Shown piece after piece: positions 32,494-41,682 of a DNA stretch of 64,000 nt. The DNA comes from Paenibacillus tundrae. Lineage in GTDB: Bacteria > Bacillota > Bacilli > Paenibacillales > Paenibacillaceae. The notes under the pieces were generated by a model. It searched no databases, had not been told where the DNA came from, and saw nothing but the letters and a program-made list of their open reading frames with translations. Positions within the stretch are counted from its first letter, which is position 1, and each line of letters opens with the position of its first letter. The stretch spans positions 6,075,001-6,139,000 of the forward strand of contig NZ_CP145605.1 in the NCBI RefSeq assembly GCF_036884255.1. Reading direction: 5' to 3'. The translations under genes and the position numbers were made by a program.

Positions 32494-33117
32494 ATGAACC
32501 CTAAACAACGTACTCCCCGTTCACCAGGCAGACCAAAGGCTGGCTCTGATCAAGCATCAACTCAGTCGAAAATTCTTATGACGGCATCCAAGCTATTTAT
32601 GGAACATGGATATGAACCTGTATCCCTGCAACAGATCGCGTCCCAATGTCAGGTAACCAAAGCATCGATCTATTACCACTTCTCCAGTAAACCTGAGCTG
32701 TTCACGACAGCTATCACACGTATGATGGCTATGGCGATGCAGCAGACCGCACGTCGGCTAGATGAGCCCGGATCGCTGCGACAACGGCTTGGGAATGTAG
32801 CTGAGGTGAAGATGGAGCAATCTCATATTGATACAGAAACGATGATGCGCGAAGCCGAAACCTATCTGAACGAAGAGCAGCTTACCCAGATCCGTGCAGC
32901 GGAGATACAGATCTATGAGGTGCTGGCTGTACATTTTCAGCGAGAAATGGATCATGGATACCTCCGCCCTGCGAACCCCATGTTGCTCGCTCATGCATTT
33001 ACGTCCCTGCTTATGCTTGCGAACCGGGAAGATGTGCGCAACATGCATGCAAGCATTGCGGAACTTGCACAGCAACTTGTTGGCTTATTTCTGGATGGGG
33101 CTGTTCAAGAGAACTAA
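32494..33117 (+). CDS. TetR family transcriptional regulator
   Basis: A 207-residue regulator. After a basic Pro-rich head (PRSPGRPKAG) the TetR HTH is clear: KILMTASKLFMEHGYEPVSLQQIASQCQVTKASIYYHFSSKPELF. The C-terminal ligand/dimer domain is all-helical. ATG 32494 follows AAAGAGGTATACAAA; the frame's earlier TTG at 32458 is less likely. It faces the MMPL exporter gene, the usual arrangement for a TetR repressor of an efflux pump. The last four bases overlap the end of the convergent MocR-like gene. Confidence 0.88.
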   Translation: MNPKQRTPRSPGRPKAGSDQASTQSKILMTASKLFMEHGYEPVSLQQIASQCQVTKASIYYHFSSKPELFTTAITRMMAMAMQQTARRLDEPGSLRQRLGNVAEVKMEQSHIDTETMMREAETYLNEEQLTQIRAAEIQIYEVLAVHFQREMDHGYLRPANPMLLAHAFTSLLMLANREDVRNMHASIAELAQQLVGLFLDGAVQEN

Positions 33118-34592
33118 GATGAAGGAGAACAGTTCCATGCCTCCGCAAGTGCTTCGATCCCATAATCAATATGGGCTGCTTCTATACCCGCGAAACCGAT
33201 GATAAATTCCTTTTTGCCATCCTTCGGACTGTCGGCATCTCCCCATAGATACGCTGTAGAACTCACTTGTACACCCTTCTCAGCCGCTGCACGTACCAAC
33301 GCAGTGGCTGTCTGAGATGACGTTATACGCAATACCAGATGAAAGCCTGCACTCTGTCCGCTAATCTCAGCATGCTCGCCAAAATGTCTGCGGATGGATT
33401 GAACGAGAAGATCATGTTTCCGTTTGTAGAGGTTTCGCATTTTGCGGATATGCTTGCCAAGCTCCCCTTCACGCATGAATACTTCTAACGTTCGCTGGAT
33501 GAACCGGGAAGCCGACTGTTCAAACAGGACGTCTCGGTACATCTCTCGGAAGCCATGCATTAATTCCATTGGAAGGACCATGTAGTGTACACACAAGGTC
33601 GGGGCAAGCACCTGGGAGAAACCGCCCATATAGATGACACGACTATCCTCGCGCAGTCCTTGCATCGATGGAATTGGACGTCCATGATAACGAAACTCGC
33701 CGTCATAATCATCCTCAATGATGTAGGCTTGTTCCCGCTCCGCCCAATCTAGCAACGCTAATCTTCGTGCAATAGGCATTGTCATGCCCATCGGGAATTG
33801 ATGGGAGGGCGACACACCTACTAGCTTCACTCCCGCACGTTCCAATGCTGTGATATCCAAACCTTCATCATCCAGTGGAATGGGCACAACCTGATAACCA
33901 TAATGGCGGAATGTACCCGGCAACAAGCGATAACCAGGACGTTCAACTCCAATCGAATGAACACCACCCAACTTCAGTAGCGTTTGTACAAGCAACGTCA
34001 TTAACAAGTGCTGCTCTGCACCCACCACGACCTGTTCTGGCGAACATCTCACACCACGGAACTGCCCAAGATAGGTGGCAATCTCACATCGTAACCCCCA
34101 TTCTCCTTGGGGATCACCATAAAACAACAACTTATCCGCCTCTTCGCGCCAGATTCGATTCGTATATTGCTGCCATTTGGCATACGGAAACAGACTAAAA
34201 TCATTGCGTGACATATGAAAATCAAACTCCATATTCTTGACGGGGCGAATTGCAGCTTGATCCGAGTCTGGATATTGGCGTTGATCCGGCTTGATCTCAT
34301 GATGCAAACTATCATCCATCGGAAGCTGAATCGCCCCGTACCCATCCATCAAAGCACGTACACGAAAGCCTCTACGTGGCTGGCTATACACATATCCTTC
34401 TGCAATCAATTGCTGATATGCCCATTCGACTGGAGTCGAACTGACTCCCAGCATTTCGGCCAGTTTACGAATGGAAGGCAGCTTGGTATTCTCGGCCAAT
34501 TCACCACGCATAATCTCCCGTTTGATATGATCCGAGAGTTGAACGTAGACGGGCCTGCTCGTGTTCTCCTCCAATATCGGCATCTGCTTCAT
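33114..34592 (-). CDS. MocR-type GntR/aminotransferase regulator lacking the PLP lysine
   Basis: About 492 residues: a GntR winged HTH (VYVQLSDHIKREIMRGELAENTKLPSIRKLAEMLGVSSTPVEWAYQQLIAEGYV) fused to a fold-type I aminotransferase-like domain. Conserved effector-domain pieces include GAEQHLLMTLLVQTLL, GVSPSHQFPMGMTMP and IIEDDYDGEFRYHGRP. Where MocR proteins have a Ser-Lys whose lysine holds PLP, this one reads GGFSQVLAPTLCVHYMV, with Gln for Lys and no Arg in the phosphate-binding position. It may no longer bind PLP covalently. ATG 34592 has GAGGTG upstream; GTG 34604 overlaps that site. Divergent from a GNAT gene, its possible target. Confidence 0.88.
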   Translation of the reverse strand: MKQMPILEENTSRPVYVQLSDHIKREIMRGELAENTKLPSIRKLAEMLGVSSTPVEWAYQQLIAEGYVYSQPRRGFRVRALMDGYGAIQLPMDDSLHHEIKPDQRQYPDSDQAAIRPVKNMEFDFHMSRNDFSLFPYAKWQQYTNRIWREEADKLLFYGDPQGEWGLRCEIATYLGQFRGVRCSPEQVVVGAEQHLLMTLLVQTLLKLGGVHSIGVERPGYRLLPGTFRHYGYQVVPIPLDDEGLDITALERAGVKLVGVSPSHQFPMGMTMPIARRLALLDWAEREQAYIIEDDYDGEFRYHGRPIPSMQGLREDSRVIYMGGFSQVLAPTLCVHYMVLPMELMHGFREMYRDVLFEQSASRFIQRTLEVFMREGELGKHIRKMRNLYKRKHDLLVQSIRRHFGEHAEISGQSAGFHLVLRITSSQTATALVRAAAEKGVQVSSTAYLWGDADSPKDGKKEFIIGFAGIEAAHIDYGIEALAEAWNCSPSS

Positions 34593-34702
34593 GATTCCAT
34601 ACACCTCATCTGTCCTGCTTGAATTTTAATAACTGCACATTTTGCAGTATACAGTACTGGGATATACTCAGGGGAGTCAGTTCACAAATAGGAGGAATAA
34701 CC

Positions 34703-35287
34703 ATGTCTCAATCTACCCAATCATCATCACATATCCCACGTCTTCTAGAGGGTGAGCGTGTCTATCTACGTCCATTTGAGCAGAGCGATGTAGATACCTA
34801 TTTTCCAGGGTTATTCAACAGCGAGACTCGCCGGCTTACGGGTACACAAAATAGTTTTACACGTGCACAAGTCGAACGTTATGTAGAGAATGCAGCCCAG
34901 GATGATTCCAGGCTCATGTTGTTGATCGCTTTACAAGAAACGGATCAAGTCATCGGTGACATCGTCCTGATGGACATGCATAGCAAAAATCGTAGCGCAC
35001 ATCTTCGCATTGCCATCGACAACGCGGAGCATCAAGGTAAAGGTTATGGTAGCGAAGCCATGCTGCTTATGCTTGATTATGGTTATGGCATATGCAATCT
35101 GCATCGGATTGAGCTTGAGGTGTACGCCTTCAACGAACGCGCCATCCGGACGTATGAAAAGCTTGGGTTCCAGCGTGAAGGAATCAGCCGAGACGTGCTG
35201 TTCTATAACCATCAGTATCATGATGCCATACGCATGAGCATGCTAGAAGAAGAGTATCGAGAGAGGTACTGCGTAGATCAATCTTAG
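34703..35287 (+). CDS. GNAT N-acetyltransferase (RimJ/SpeG-like)
   Basis: A 194-residue acetyltransferase starting RLLEGERVYLRPFEQSDVDTYF. The acetyl-CoA loop appears as HQGKGYGSEAMLLMLDYGY, followed by NLHRIELEVYAFNERAIRTYEKLGFQREG, the hallmark of the ribosomal-protein/spermidine/antibiotic acetyltransferase group. AGGAGG is 6 bases before ATG 34703; the frame from 34619 is only an upstream extension. Divergent from the MocR-like gene, with 110 bp between starts that contain a TATACT-like -10. Confidence 0.88.
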   Translation: MSQSTQSSSHIPRLLEGERVYLRPFEQSDVDTYFPGLFNSETRRLTGTQNSFTRAQVERYVENAAQDDSRLMLLIALQETDQVIGDIVLMDMHSKNRSAHLRIAIDNAEHQGKGYGSEAMLLMLDYGYGICNLHRIELEVYAFNERAIRTYEKLGFQREGISRDVLFYNHQYHDAIRMSMLEEEYRERYCVDQS

Positions 35288-35325
35288 AGTAGCACCCATG
35301 ATGTGCAATAAAAGAAACAGGGATA

Positions 35326-36222
35326 TTAATATTCATCTCCGGTCAGAAAAGTCAGATGACCCGCCGACACCGACAGTTCGGCGGGTGTCTTCATATATAA
35401 TTCGCCATCGGTATCTGCCAGCATAGGCGTTGCAGTCTCCAGCTTCAAGCTGGCTGCCTTGAAATAACTGATGCTCTCATGCTGAGGCTGCCATTCTCCT
35501 TCTGGCTTATGGGTTAAAATCTCTCGTAGCAAAGGGATACCTGTATCATGGATAATGAGCACATCCAGTTTACGGTCTTGGAGAGAGTTGGGTGCAAAGG
35601 GCAACGCGTTGGTGCCCAGAAAACGCCCGTTCGCAATATAGATCATAACCGCTTCACCCTGCATCTTCTCCCCGTCTGCCTCCAATTGATAGCGGAATGG
35701 CTCTGCATGACTTATCGTTTGTAAGGTGCTGATGAAGTAACTAATCTTGCCGAGTGCACCTTTTAATTGATCATTTATATTTTGTGATGTATCACTGATT
35801 AATCCGATTCCATAAAAGTTCGTAAATACTCGGTCATTAGCTCGTCCAAGATCAATAGACACCTGCTGCCCTTTCAACATTTCCTGCGCAGCTGTTTCCA
35901 CATCTGGAGAAATGCCTAGCGAACGCGCAAAATCATTACAGGTACCTCCTGGCAATATGCCAACAAGTGGAGGCTGTTTAAGATCGGCTAGCCCATTCAC
36001 GCATTCATGAACCGTACCATCACCGCCAAGAATAAACACAACATCGAACTGCTCCCCACGCTCACGGCATAGACGCTCACCCTCCCCAGGCTCGTCCGTT
36101 CGAACCATAACAAGTTCGCGAACTGCTGGCGCTAGTATGCCTGATACAATGCCTACTGGATCAACCCGATTAGCTTTTCCCGCGTGCTGATGATGAATTA
36201 ACAAGGCTTTGTTAAACTCCAT
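35326..36222 (-). CDS. Diacylglycerol/lipid kinase, YegS/DgkB-like
   Basis: A 298-residue lipid kinase of the DAGK catalytic family. The ATP-site motif FILGGDGTVHECVNGL is at about 71-86, followed by GILPGGTCNDFARSLGIS, and then the beta-sandwich second domain with FTNFYGIGLISDTSQNI and IYIANGRFLG. In Firmicutes such enzymes phosphorylate diacylglycerol from LTA synthesis or related lipids. GGGGGAATAGCG precedes ATG 36222. Monocistronic, converging on the GNAT gene with a 38-bp gap. Confidence 0.87.
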   Translation of the reverse strand: MEFNKALLIHHQHAGKANRVDPVGIVSGILAPAVRELVMVRTDEPGEGERLCRERGEQFDVVFILGGDGTVHECVNGLADLKQPPLVGILPGGTCNDFARSLGISPDVETAAQEMLKGQQVSIDLGRANDRVFTNFYGIGLISDTSQNINDQLKGALGKISYFISTLQTISHAEPFRYQLEADGEKMQGEAVMIYIANGRFLGTNALPFAPNSLQDRKLDVLIIHDTGIPLLREILTHKPEGEWQPQHESISYFKAASLKLETATPMLADTDGELYMKTPAELSVSAGHLTFLTGDEY

Positions 36223-36518
36223 CGCTATTCCCCCCATTCTAGGATATGTATCGACCTATTAACCCTTTACCCGTTGAGATGAAAAGTGTAACTTCAGCTA
36301 AACACTCATTATCGTGTGTGTGCAAAATGGAGAACTCTTATATGCAATGGATAAGCACTACTTTTTTTGCTATGCTCATGTATGAGAACAACACTTGTTC
36401 CGCAATTTATTGAAAATAAGCTATATCATTGCATTCCTAAAATTTACAGTGATAGAAGTACCATTCAAACTCGTTCAAAACGGTTATATGTATACCATAA
36501 ACGAATGGAGGGATTGCT

Positions 36519-37130
36519 ATGATTCCAGCAACATTGGAACAATTGGAGCAAGTTCGCAAAGAATGCCGCACCATGGTTCGAAAAAGAGCCACTGCTTCCT
36601 TCGGCACCACACTCGTTCCGTTGCCTGGTACAGATGTGCTCGCCGATGTAGGAATGCTCATGCAGCTCTTGCCTGCCATTAACAATAAATTCGGATTATC
36701 ACAAAAACAGCTCGAAGGCATGGATCCAGAGACCAAGTCCATGATCTACGGATTCGTGATGTCCATCGGCTCCAAAGTGATTGGACGAATGGTTACCAAA
36801 GAACTGGTAGTCCAAATCCTGAAGCGCATTGGCATACGTGTAGCTACCAAATCGGTCGCCAAATTTGTGCCGCTCGCCGGTCAAGGACTGGCTGCAACGC
36901 TTAGCTATACAGGAATGCGCTATGTTGGGAACAAACACGTCGATGACTGCTATGAGGTCGTTAAACGTATGATTGAACAACGCGAAGCCATTCCGGGGGA
37001 AATGCCTCCTTCTGCGCTGAGTACATCGGATAAGGATGAAGTCACGCTTCAATTGCATGACTCTCCAGAAGACACGGAAGAGAACAATGCTAAGAATAGC
37101 ACAGTTACGGGTAAAGCCAAGCAAGACTAG
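36519..37130 (+). CDS. EcsC/DUF697-like membrane-associated protein
   Basis: A 203-residue protein with two amphipathic/hydrophobic hairpin regions: TASFGTTLVPLPGTDVLADVGMLMQLLP and RVATKSVAKFVPLAGQGLAATLSYTGMRYVGNKHVDDCYEVVKRM. The twin 'VP.PG/VP.AGQ' helical hairpins recall EcsC and DUF697 families, and the C-terminal tail is acidic and disordered. ATG follows TGGAGGGATTGCT. Function unknown; related proteins often sit at the membrane. A terminator shared with the ABC exporter lies downstream. Confidence 0.6.
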   Translation: MIPATLEQLEQVRKECRTMVRKRATASFGTTLVPLPGTDVLADVGMLMQLLPAINNKFGLSQKQLEGMDPETKSMIYGFVMSIGSKVIGRMVTKELVVQILKRIGIRVATKSVAKFVPLAGQGLAATLSYTGMRYVGNKHVDDCYEVVKRMIEQREAIPGEMPPSALSTSDKDEVTLQLHDSPEDTEENNAKNSTVTGKAKQD

Positions 37131-37219
37131 TATATCAATAGTCTAACCAACGAATTCATGCATGTATGTTGTATGTTTCAGGTTGAATGGAGCTTTAATG
37201 GAAACATTATAAGCTGAAG

Positions 37220-37264
37220 CCAAACAAGACTGAGCTCCCACTAGGGTTGCTCAGTCTTGTTTGG
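37220..37264. terminator. Bidirectional terminator between convergent genes
   Basis: A 16-bp perfect stem (CCAAACAAGACTGAGC and its complement) with a 13-nt loop, about 90 bp after the EcsC/DUF697-like gene and 43 bp before the end of the exporter gene. Confidence 0.85.
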
Positions 37265-37306
37265 TTAGTGTGTTTCTTTATATATCAATGATCTAACTTA
37301 ACTAGC

Positions 37307-39184
37307 TTATATCGCCTGCGGCTGTTGCTCTGCGAACTGGCTATTATACAGATCCGCGTAGAAGCCCTGTCGATCCATTAACTCCTCATGGTTACCCTGC
37401 TCAATGACGTTACCGTGATCCATCACGAGGATGAGATCCGCACCACGAATGGTGGACAATCGATGGGCAATGACGAAGCTGGTGCGATCCTGCATCAGAT
37501 CATTCATCGCTTTCTGAATGAACACTTCTGTCCGTGTATCGACACTACTTGTTGCCTCATCCAGAATGAGGATTGCCGGATTAGCCAGAATCGCTCTAGC
37601 GATCGTGAGCAGTTGCTTCTGTCCTTGGGAGATGTTCGACGCTTCTTCATTCAACACCGTATCATACCCGTCAGGCAGAGTTCGAATGAAATGATCGGCA
37701 TGCGCGGCTCTTGCAGCCTCATATACTTCCTCGCTCGTTGCCCCTTCACGTCCATAAGCAATGTTGTCACGGATAGTTCCGTTGAACAACCAGGTATCTT
37801 GAAGCACCATCCCAAATAAGCTACGCAGCTTGCTACGCTCCATATCCTGAATGTTCACACCATCAATTTTAATCTGCCCGTCCTGTATTTCATAGAAACG
37901 CATGAGCAGGTTGATCAATGTCGTTTTACCAGCACCCGTTGGCCCCACAATAGCGACCGTCTGACCTGGCTTCACATCAATGTTCATATTACGGATGAGT
38001 AACTCATCGTCTTTGTATCCAAAATTCACACCTTGGAAAGCTACAGCACCTTGTGGTTGCTGTAATGCCACAGGTTTATTTGACTCAGGCACCTCTTCTT
38101 CTTCATCCAACAATTCGAATACCCGCTCTGCCGAAGCAATGGTGGATTGAATAATGTTCGAGATGTTGGCAATCTGGTTAATCGGCTGTGTGAATTGACG
38201 TGAATATTGCGTGAAGGCAAGAATATCCCCGATGGTAATTGCGCCTCGTGTAACAAAGATCCCGCCCACGACACAGATCAGAACATAACCTAAGTTACCG
38301 ACAAACGACATCAGCGGCATAATAATCCCCGAGATAAACTGGGCTTTCCAGCCTGATTCATACAGTTCTTCGTTCACCTTTTCGAACTGTTCGACGGATT
38401 GATTTTCACGACCAAATGCTTTGACGACCTTATGTCCTGTATACATTTCCTCTACGTGCCCATTCAGCTCACCGAGTGATTTCTGCTGTCCAGCAAAATG
38501 CTTTTGTGAACGGGAAGCTACAGCAACCACCACAACAACACTCAGCGGCAGAGTTAAAAGGGTAATCAATGTCATCCACGGACTAATGGTGAGCATCATA
38601 ATGATGACCCCAACAATCGTAACAACCGAGGTAATAAACTGCGTCAAGCTCTGTTGCAACGTATTACTTATGTTATCTACATCGTTAGTTGCCCGGCTTA
38701 ATGTCTCCCCGTGAGTACGGGAATCAAAATATTTGAGAGGCAAGCGTCCGACCTTCGCACTGATCTGCTCACGCATGTCGTACACAACACGTTGTGCCAC
38801 GCCAGCCATCAAGTACTGCTGGACATACATAAATGCAGCACTGAACAGATATAACCCCACAAGCAGATACAACACTTTGATTAATGCAGGAAAATCAACA
38901 CTTGCGCCTTGTACGCCCTGATAAATGGCAATAGCGCCTTCACTTAATATATTCGTACCTTCTGCCATTATTTTGGGACTGATAATACTGAAGACGGTAC
39001 TTAAAATGGCTGCGATAAGAACCCCTAGGAGCCGGAAACGGTGTGGATGCAGATAGCGAACCAACCGACGTAGTGTACCTTTGAAATCCTTCGCTTTCTC
39101 CACTGGGGGACGCATTCCCATGCCGCCACCAGGAGGGCCGGGCACACCGGATTTGGGTGCCTTGCGTTCTGTACGTTCACTCAT
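37307..39184 (-). CDS. ABC exporter half-transporter, subunit with canonical Walker B
   Basis: A 625-residue transmembrane-ATPase half-exporter. A six-helix membrane domain (about 50-340) is followed by an ATPase domain with Walker A GPTGAGKTT, Walker B ILILDEATSSVD and H-loop FVIAHRLSTI. The signature is ISQGQKQ, not LSGGQ. Together with its partner, which has a canonical signature but Asp for the catalytic Glu, it forms a heterodimer with one degenerate ATP site, like BmrCD, LmrCD and TM287/288 multidrug exporters. A 45-residue Pro/Gly-rich N terminus precedes TM1. The start overlaps the partner stop by 4 bp. Confidence 0.93.
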   Translation of the reverse strand: MSERTERKAPKSGVPGPPGGGMGMRPPVEKAKDFKGTLRRLVRYLHPHRFRLLGVLIAAILSTVFSIISPKIMAEGTNILSEGAIAIYQGVQGASVDFPALIKVLYLLVGLYLFSAAFMYVQQYLMAGVAQRVVYDMREQISAKVGRLPLKYFDSRTHGETLSRATNDVDNISNTLQQSLTQFITSVVTIVGVIIMMLTISPWMTLITLLTLPLSVVVVVAVASRSQKHFAGQQKSLGELNGHVEEMYTGHKVVKAFGRENQSVEQFEKVNEELYESGWKAQFISGIIMPLMSFVGNLGYVLICVVGGIFVTRGAITIGDILAFTQYSRQFTQPINQIANISNIIQSTIASAERVFELLDEEEEVPESNKPVALQQPQGAVAFQGVNFGYKDDELLIRNMNIDVKPGQTVAIVGPTGAGKTTLINLLMRFYEIQDGQIKIDGVNIQDMERSKLRSLFGMVLQDTWLFNGTIRDNIAYGREGATSEEVYEAARAAHADHFIRTLPDGYDTVLNEEASNISQGQKQLLTIARAILANPAILILDEATSSVDTRTEVFIQKAMNDLMQDRTSFVIAHRLSTIRGADLILVMDHGNVIEQGNHEELMDRQGFYADLYNSQFAEQQPQAI

Positions 39185-40908
39185 GCGATCTCCTCCTCTG
39201 TAAGCTGGGACGATACAATTTCACGATACACTTCGTTGTTCGCGAGCAGCTCTTGATGTGTTCCTGAACCAACAATTCGACCTTCATCCATGACAAGAAT
39301 CCGATCAGCATCCATAACAGTGCTCACCCGTTGAGCAACGATCAGCACTGCCGCTTCCGTCGTCTCTGATTTCAGTGCGGCTCTGAGCTTAGCATCTGTC
39401 TTGAAATCGAGTGCAGAGAAGCTATCGTCGAAAATATACACCTCAGGGCGACGCACTAGTGCGCGTGCAATGGACAAACGCTGCTTTTGTCCACCCGAAA
39501 CGTTATTACCACCTTGTGCAATCATGCTGTCATAGCCATCTTTCATCTCGGAAATGAAGTTCTCTGCCTGCGCCGTTTGAGCCGCATGCACAACCTCCTC
39601 CATTGTGGCATCGTCCTTACCATGACGGATATTCTCTGCGATGGTTCCGGTAAACAGCACTGCCTTTTGCGGTACAAATCCAATAATCGCTCGTAAATTC
39701 TCCTGTTTCAGTTGACGGACATCCGTCCCATTCACTCGCACAGTACCTTCGGTAACGTCATAGAATCGAGGAATAAGGCTGAGTAATGTTGATTTACCTG
39801 AACCCGTACCACCGATAATTGCCGTGGTCTCCCCAGGACGAGCCGTAAAAGAAATATTGGATAACGCAGCATTCTCGGCACCCGGGTAACGGAATGTAAC
39901 ATTATCGAATTCAATCGTTCCTTGAAGTGCATTCATCTTACGCGGCTGCGTTGGATCACTAAGATCTGGCTGCATATCAAGCACTTCATTAATCCGCTCT
40001 GCTGAAGCCGATGCTCTTGGAATCATGACAAAGATCATGGAGACCATAATGAGGGAGAACATAATCTGCATCGCATACTGGATAAATGCAATCAGTGAAC
40101 CAATATTCATATTCCCGCTATCAATTCGCATACCACCAAAGTATAGAATGGCGATCATCGAGAAATTCATAACAAGCATCATGATAGGCATCAGTGTTGC
40201 CATAAGAACATTGACCTTAATGGAGACATCTCTTAGATCGGTATTGGCTCCATTAAAGCGAGCACGCTCATGTGCTCCACGATTGAAAGATCGAACAACC
40301 CGAATACCCGTTAATTGCTCACGTAACACCAGATTGAGTCGATCAAGCTTCTTCTGAATTTTTTTGAATAGTGGCAGCCCCTTCGAACCAATCAGTGCAA
40401 TGGCACCACCCAACACAGGAAGCACAACGAGGAAAATGGTAGATAATTTAGCATCCTGGGATATCGCCATGACAATACCACCGATACACATCAACGGAGC
40501 CATAATCATCATACGCAGCATCATCGTTAACACATTCTGAACCTGTGTAATATCATTCGTCGTTCTGGTGATGAGCGAAGCTGTACCCATCTTATCGAAC
40601 TCCTGCAGGGAGAAGTTCTCTACATGGCGGAACACTCTGCTACGAAGCTGTTTGGCAAATCCACCTGCTGTGCGTGAAGATAGGTAACTGGCAATAATGG
40701 AACAGGCGGTTCCGGCAATGGCGATGAGTAGCATAAAGCCACCGATTTTCCAGATATAAGGAATGTCTCCTCTAATGATCCCTTTATTCACGATGTCTCC
40801 CATCAGGGTAGGCAGGTATAGTTCAGCCAGAGACTGCAACAGTACCAGACCTAGAATGAAATAGACGGAGATTTGGTATGGCTTCAGCATACGAAACAAT
40901 TTCATCAT
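39181..40908 (-). CDS. ABC exporter half-transporter, subunit with Asp at the catalytic site
   Basis: A 575-residue half-exporter starting with six membrane helices. The ATPase domain has Walker A GGTGSGKSTL and the signature VSGGQKQRLSIARA. Walker B is VYIFDDSFSALD, with Asp in place of the catalytic Glu, and the H-loop is IVAQRVSTV with Gln instead of His. The switch residues are thus also altered, the usual pattern of the degenerate subunit of heterodimeric exporters. Its stop overlaps the start of the canonical subunit and its start overlaps the MarR stop, so all three are coupled. Confidence 0.93.
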   Translation of the reverse strand: MMKLFRMLKPYQISVYFILGLVLLQSLAELYLPTLMGDIVNKGIIRGDIPYIWKIGGFMLLIAIAGTACSIIASYLSSRTAGGFAKQLRSRVFRHVENFSLQEFDKMGTASLITRTTNDITQVQNVLTMMLRMMIMAPLMCIGGIVMAISQDAKLSTIFLVVLPVLGGAIALIGSKGLPLFKKIQKKLDRLNLVLREQLTGIRVVRSFNRGAHERARFNGANTDLRDVSIKVNVLMATLMPIMMLVMNFSMIAILYFGGMRIDSGNMNIGSLIAFIQYAMQIMFSLIMVSMIFVMIPRASASAERINEVLDMQPDLSDPTQPRKMNALQGTIEFDNVTFRYPGAENAALSNISFTARPGETTAIIGGTGSGKSTLLSLIPRFYDVTEGTVRVNGTDVRQLKQENLRAIIGFVPQKAVLFTGTIAENIRHGKDDATMEEVVHAAQTAQAENFISEMKDGYDSMIAQGGNNVSGGQKQRLSIARALVRRPEVYIFDDSFSALDFKTDAKLRAALKSETTEAAVLIVAQRVSTVMDADRILVMDEGRIVGSGTHQELLANNEVYREIVSSQLTEEEIA

Positions 40909-41447
40909 GGCGTATCGTCTCCTTGTTCATTTGCTTCTGATTCTTGGGGAACCTTGCTATCAAAGAAGGTGTACACCTTCGTAAGCAACGCAGCTAACTG
41001 AAGGCTCTCTTCCTCGCCTAGATGCTCGACAAGCTTGTTGAAAATTTCCATACGCTCTTCATGAGCAGCCCGAATGATTGCACGGCCTGCCTCAGTAATC
41101 GTAATGCGCACTGCACGTCGATCCTCTGGATCCATCGTACGTTCAACTAACCCTTCATCCTCAAGTCCCCGTATGACGGGTGTAATGGTTGGTGACTTCA
41201 CACGTAGCAAAGCACTGATCTCCGAAACCTTCAGTCCCGGATAATTGGATTCGAAGGAGTGATTGAAATCAGGCGGATTATCCTGCCAATTCAGGCGTTC
41301 TCCCGGATGCATACCGTGAAGCAAACAACCCAGCACCATAATTTCATTGTGATTGCGCCCATGCGGTTTATGTTGTCTCCATTTGCCCTTATTAAACTGC
41401 ATGATGGAATATAAAAGCTTCTGAGCGACCGGATCTATGCCAGCCAT
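40905..41447 (-). CDS. MarR family regulator of the ABC exporter
   Basis: A 180-residue MarR protein. The wHTH runs FESNYPGLKVSEISALLRVKSPTITPVIRGLEDEGLVERTMDPEDRRAVRITITEAG. An insert of about 25 residues (MHPGERLNWQDNPPDFNH) precedes the recognition region. First gene of the operon; its stop overlaps the first exporter start. AAGGAGG is 8 bases upstream of ATG 41447. Two palindromes containing ACCTA/TAGGT lie just upstream and are the likely operators for self-repression. Confidence 0.9.
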   Translation of the reverse strand: MAGIDPVAQKLLYSIMQFNKGKWRQHKPHGRNHNEIMVLGCLLHGMHPGERLNWQDNPPDFNHSFESNYPGLKVSEISALLRVKSPTITPVIRGLEDEGLVERTMDPEDRRAVRITITEAGRAIIRAAHEERMEIFNKLVEHLGEEESLQLAALLTKVYTFFDSKVPQESEANEQGDDTP

Positions 41448-41499
41448 ATGGTCTTCCTCCTTATCAGGCGATACCTGTTGAATTCAATTACCGTAGTAT

Positions 41500-41556
41500 A
41501 CCTATTATATAGGTCTACAATTAAATAGATGACCAATTAATTAGGTAACCTAATTA
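41500..41556 (-). promoter_or_regulatory. Two palindromic MarR operators upstream of the exporter operon
   Basis: ACCTAT-TAT-ATAGGT at 41500-41514, which contains TATAAT on the minus strand, and a 19-bp perfect palindrome, TAATTAGGTAACCTAATTA, at 41538-41556. Both share the ACCTA/TAGGT half-site and are 53-109 bp upstream of the marR start codon. Confidence 0.7.
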
Positions 41557-41608
41557 TATTTCCGACAAATATGAAAGTCAACTCTGTTCTATTTTGTTCC
41601 AAAGCACC

Positions 41609-41638
41609 AAAAAACCACGGCGTAAAATCGCCGTGGTT
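41609..41638 (-). terminator. Terminator of uxaC
   Basis: AACCACGGCG-atttta-CGCCGTGGTT followed by T6 on the minus strand, 45 bp after the uxaC stop. Confidence 0.92.
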
Positions 41639-41682
41639 GGGAAATGTAATTTTGATTGCGTACGTTAATCGTATGTGTCCAA

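Noticed and set aside
33114..33117. 4-bp tetR/MocR overlap as a sign of misassembly
   Set aside because: Convergent stops overlapping by four bases are common, and both frames end normally.
36395..36682. 95-residue plus-strand frame before and into the EcsC/DUF697-like gene
   Set aside because: No ribosome site and out of frame with a gene that has one.
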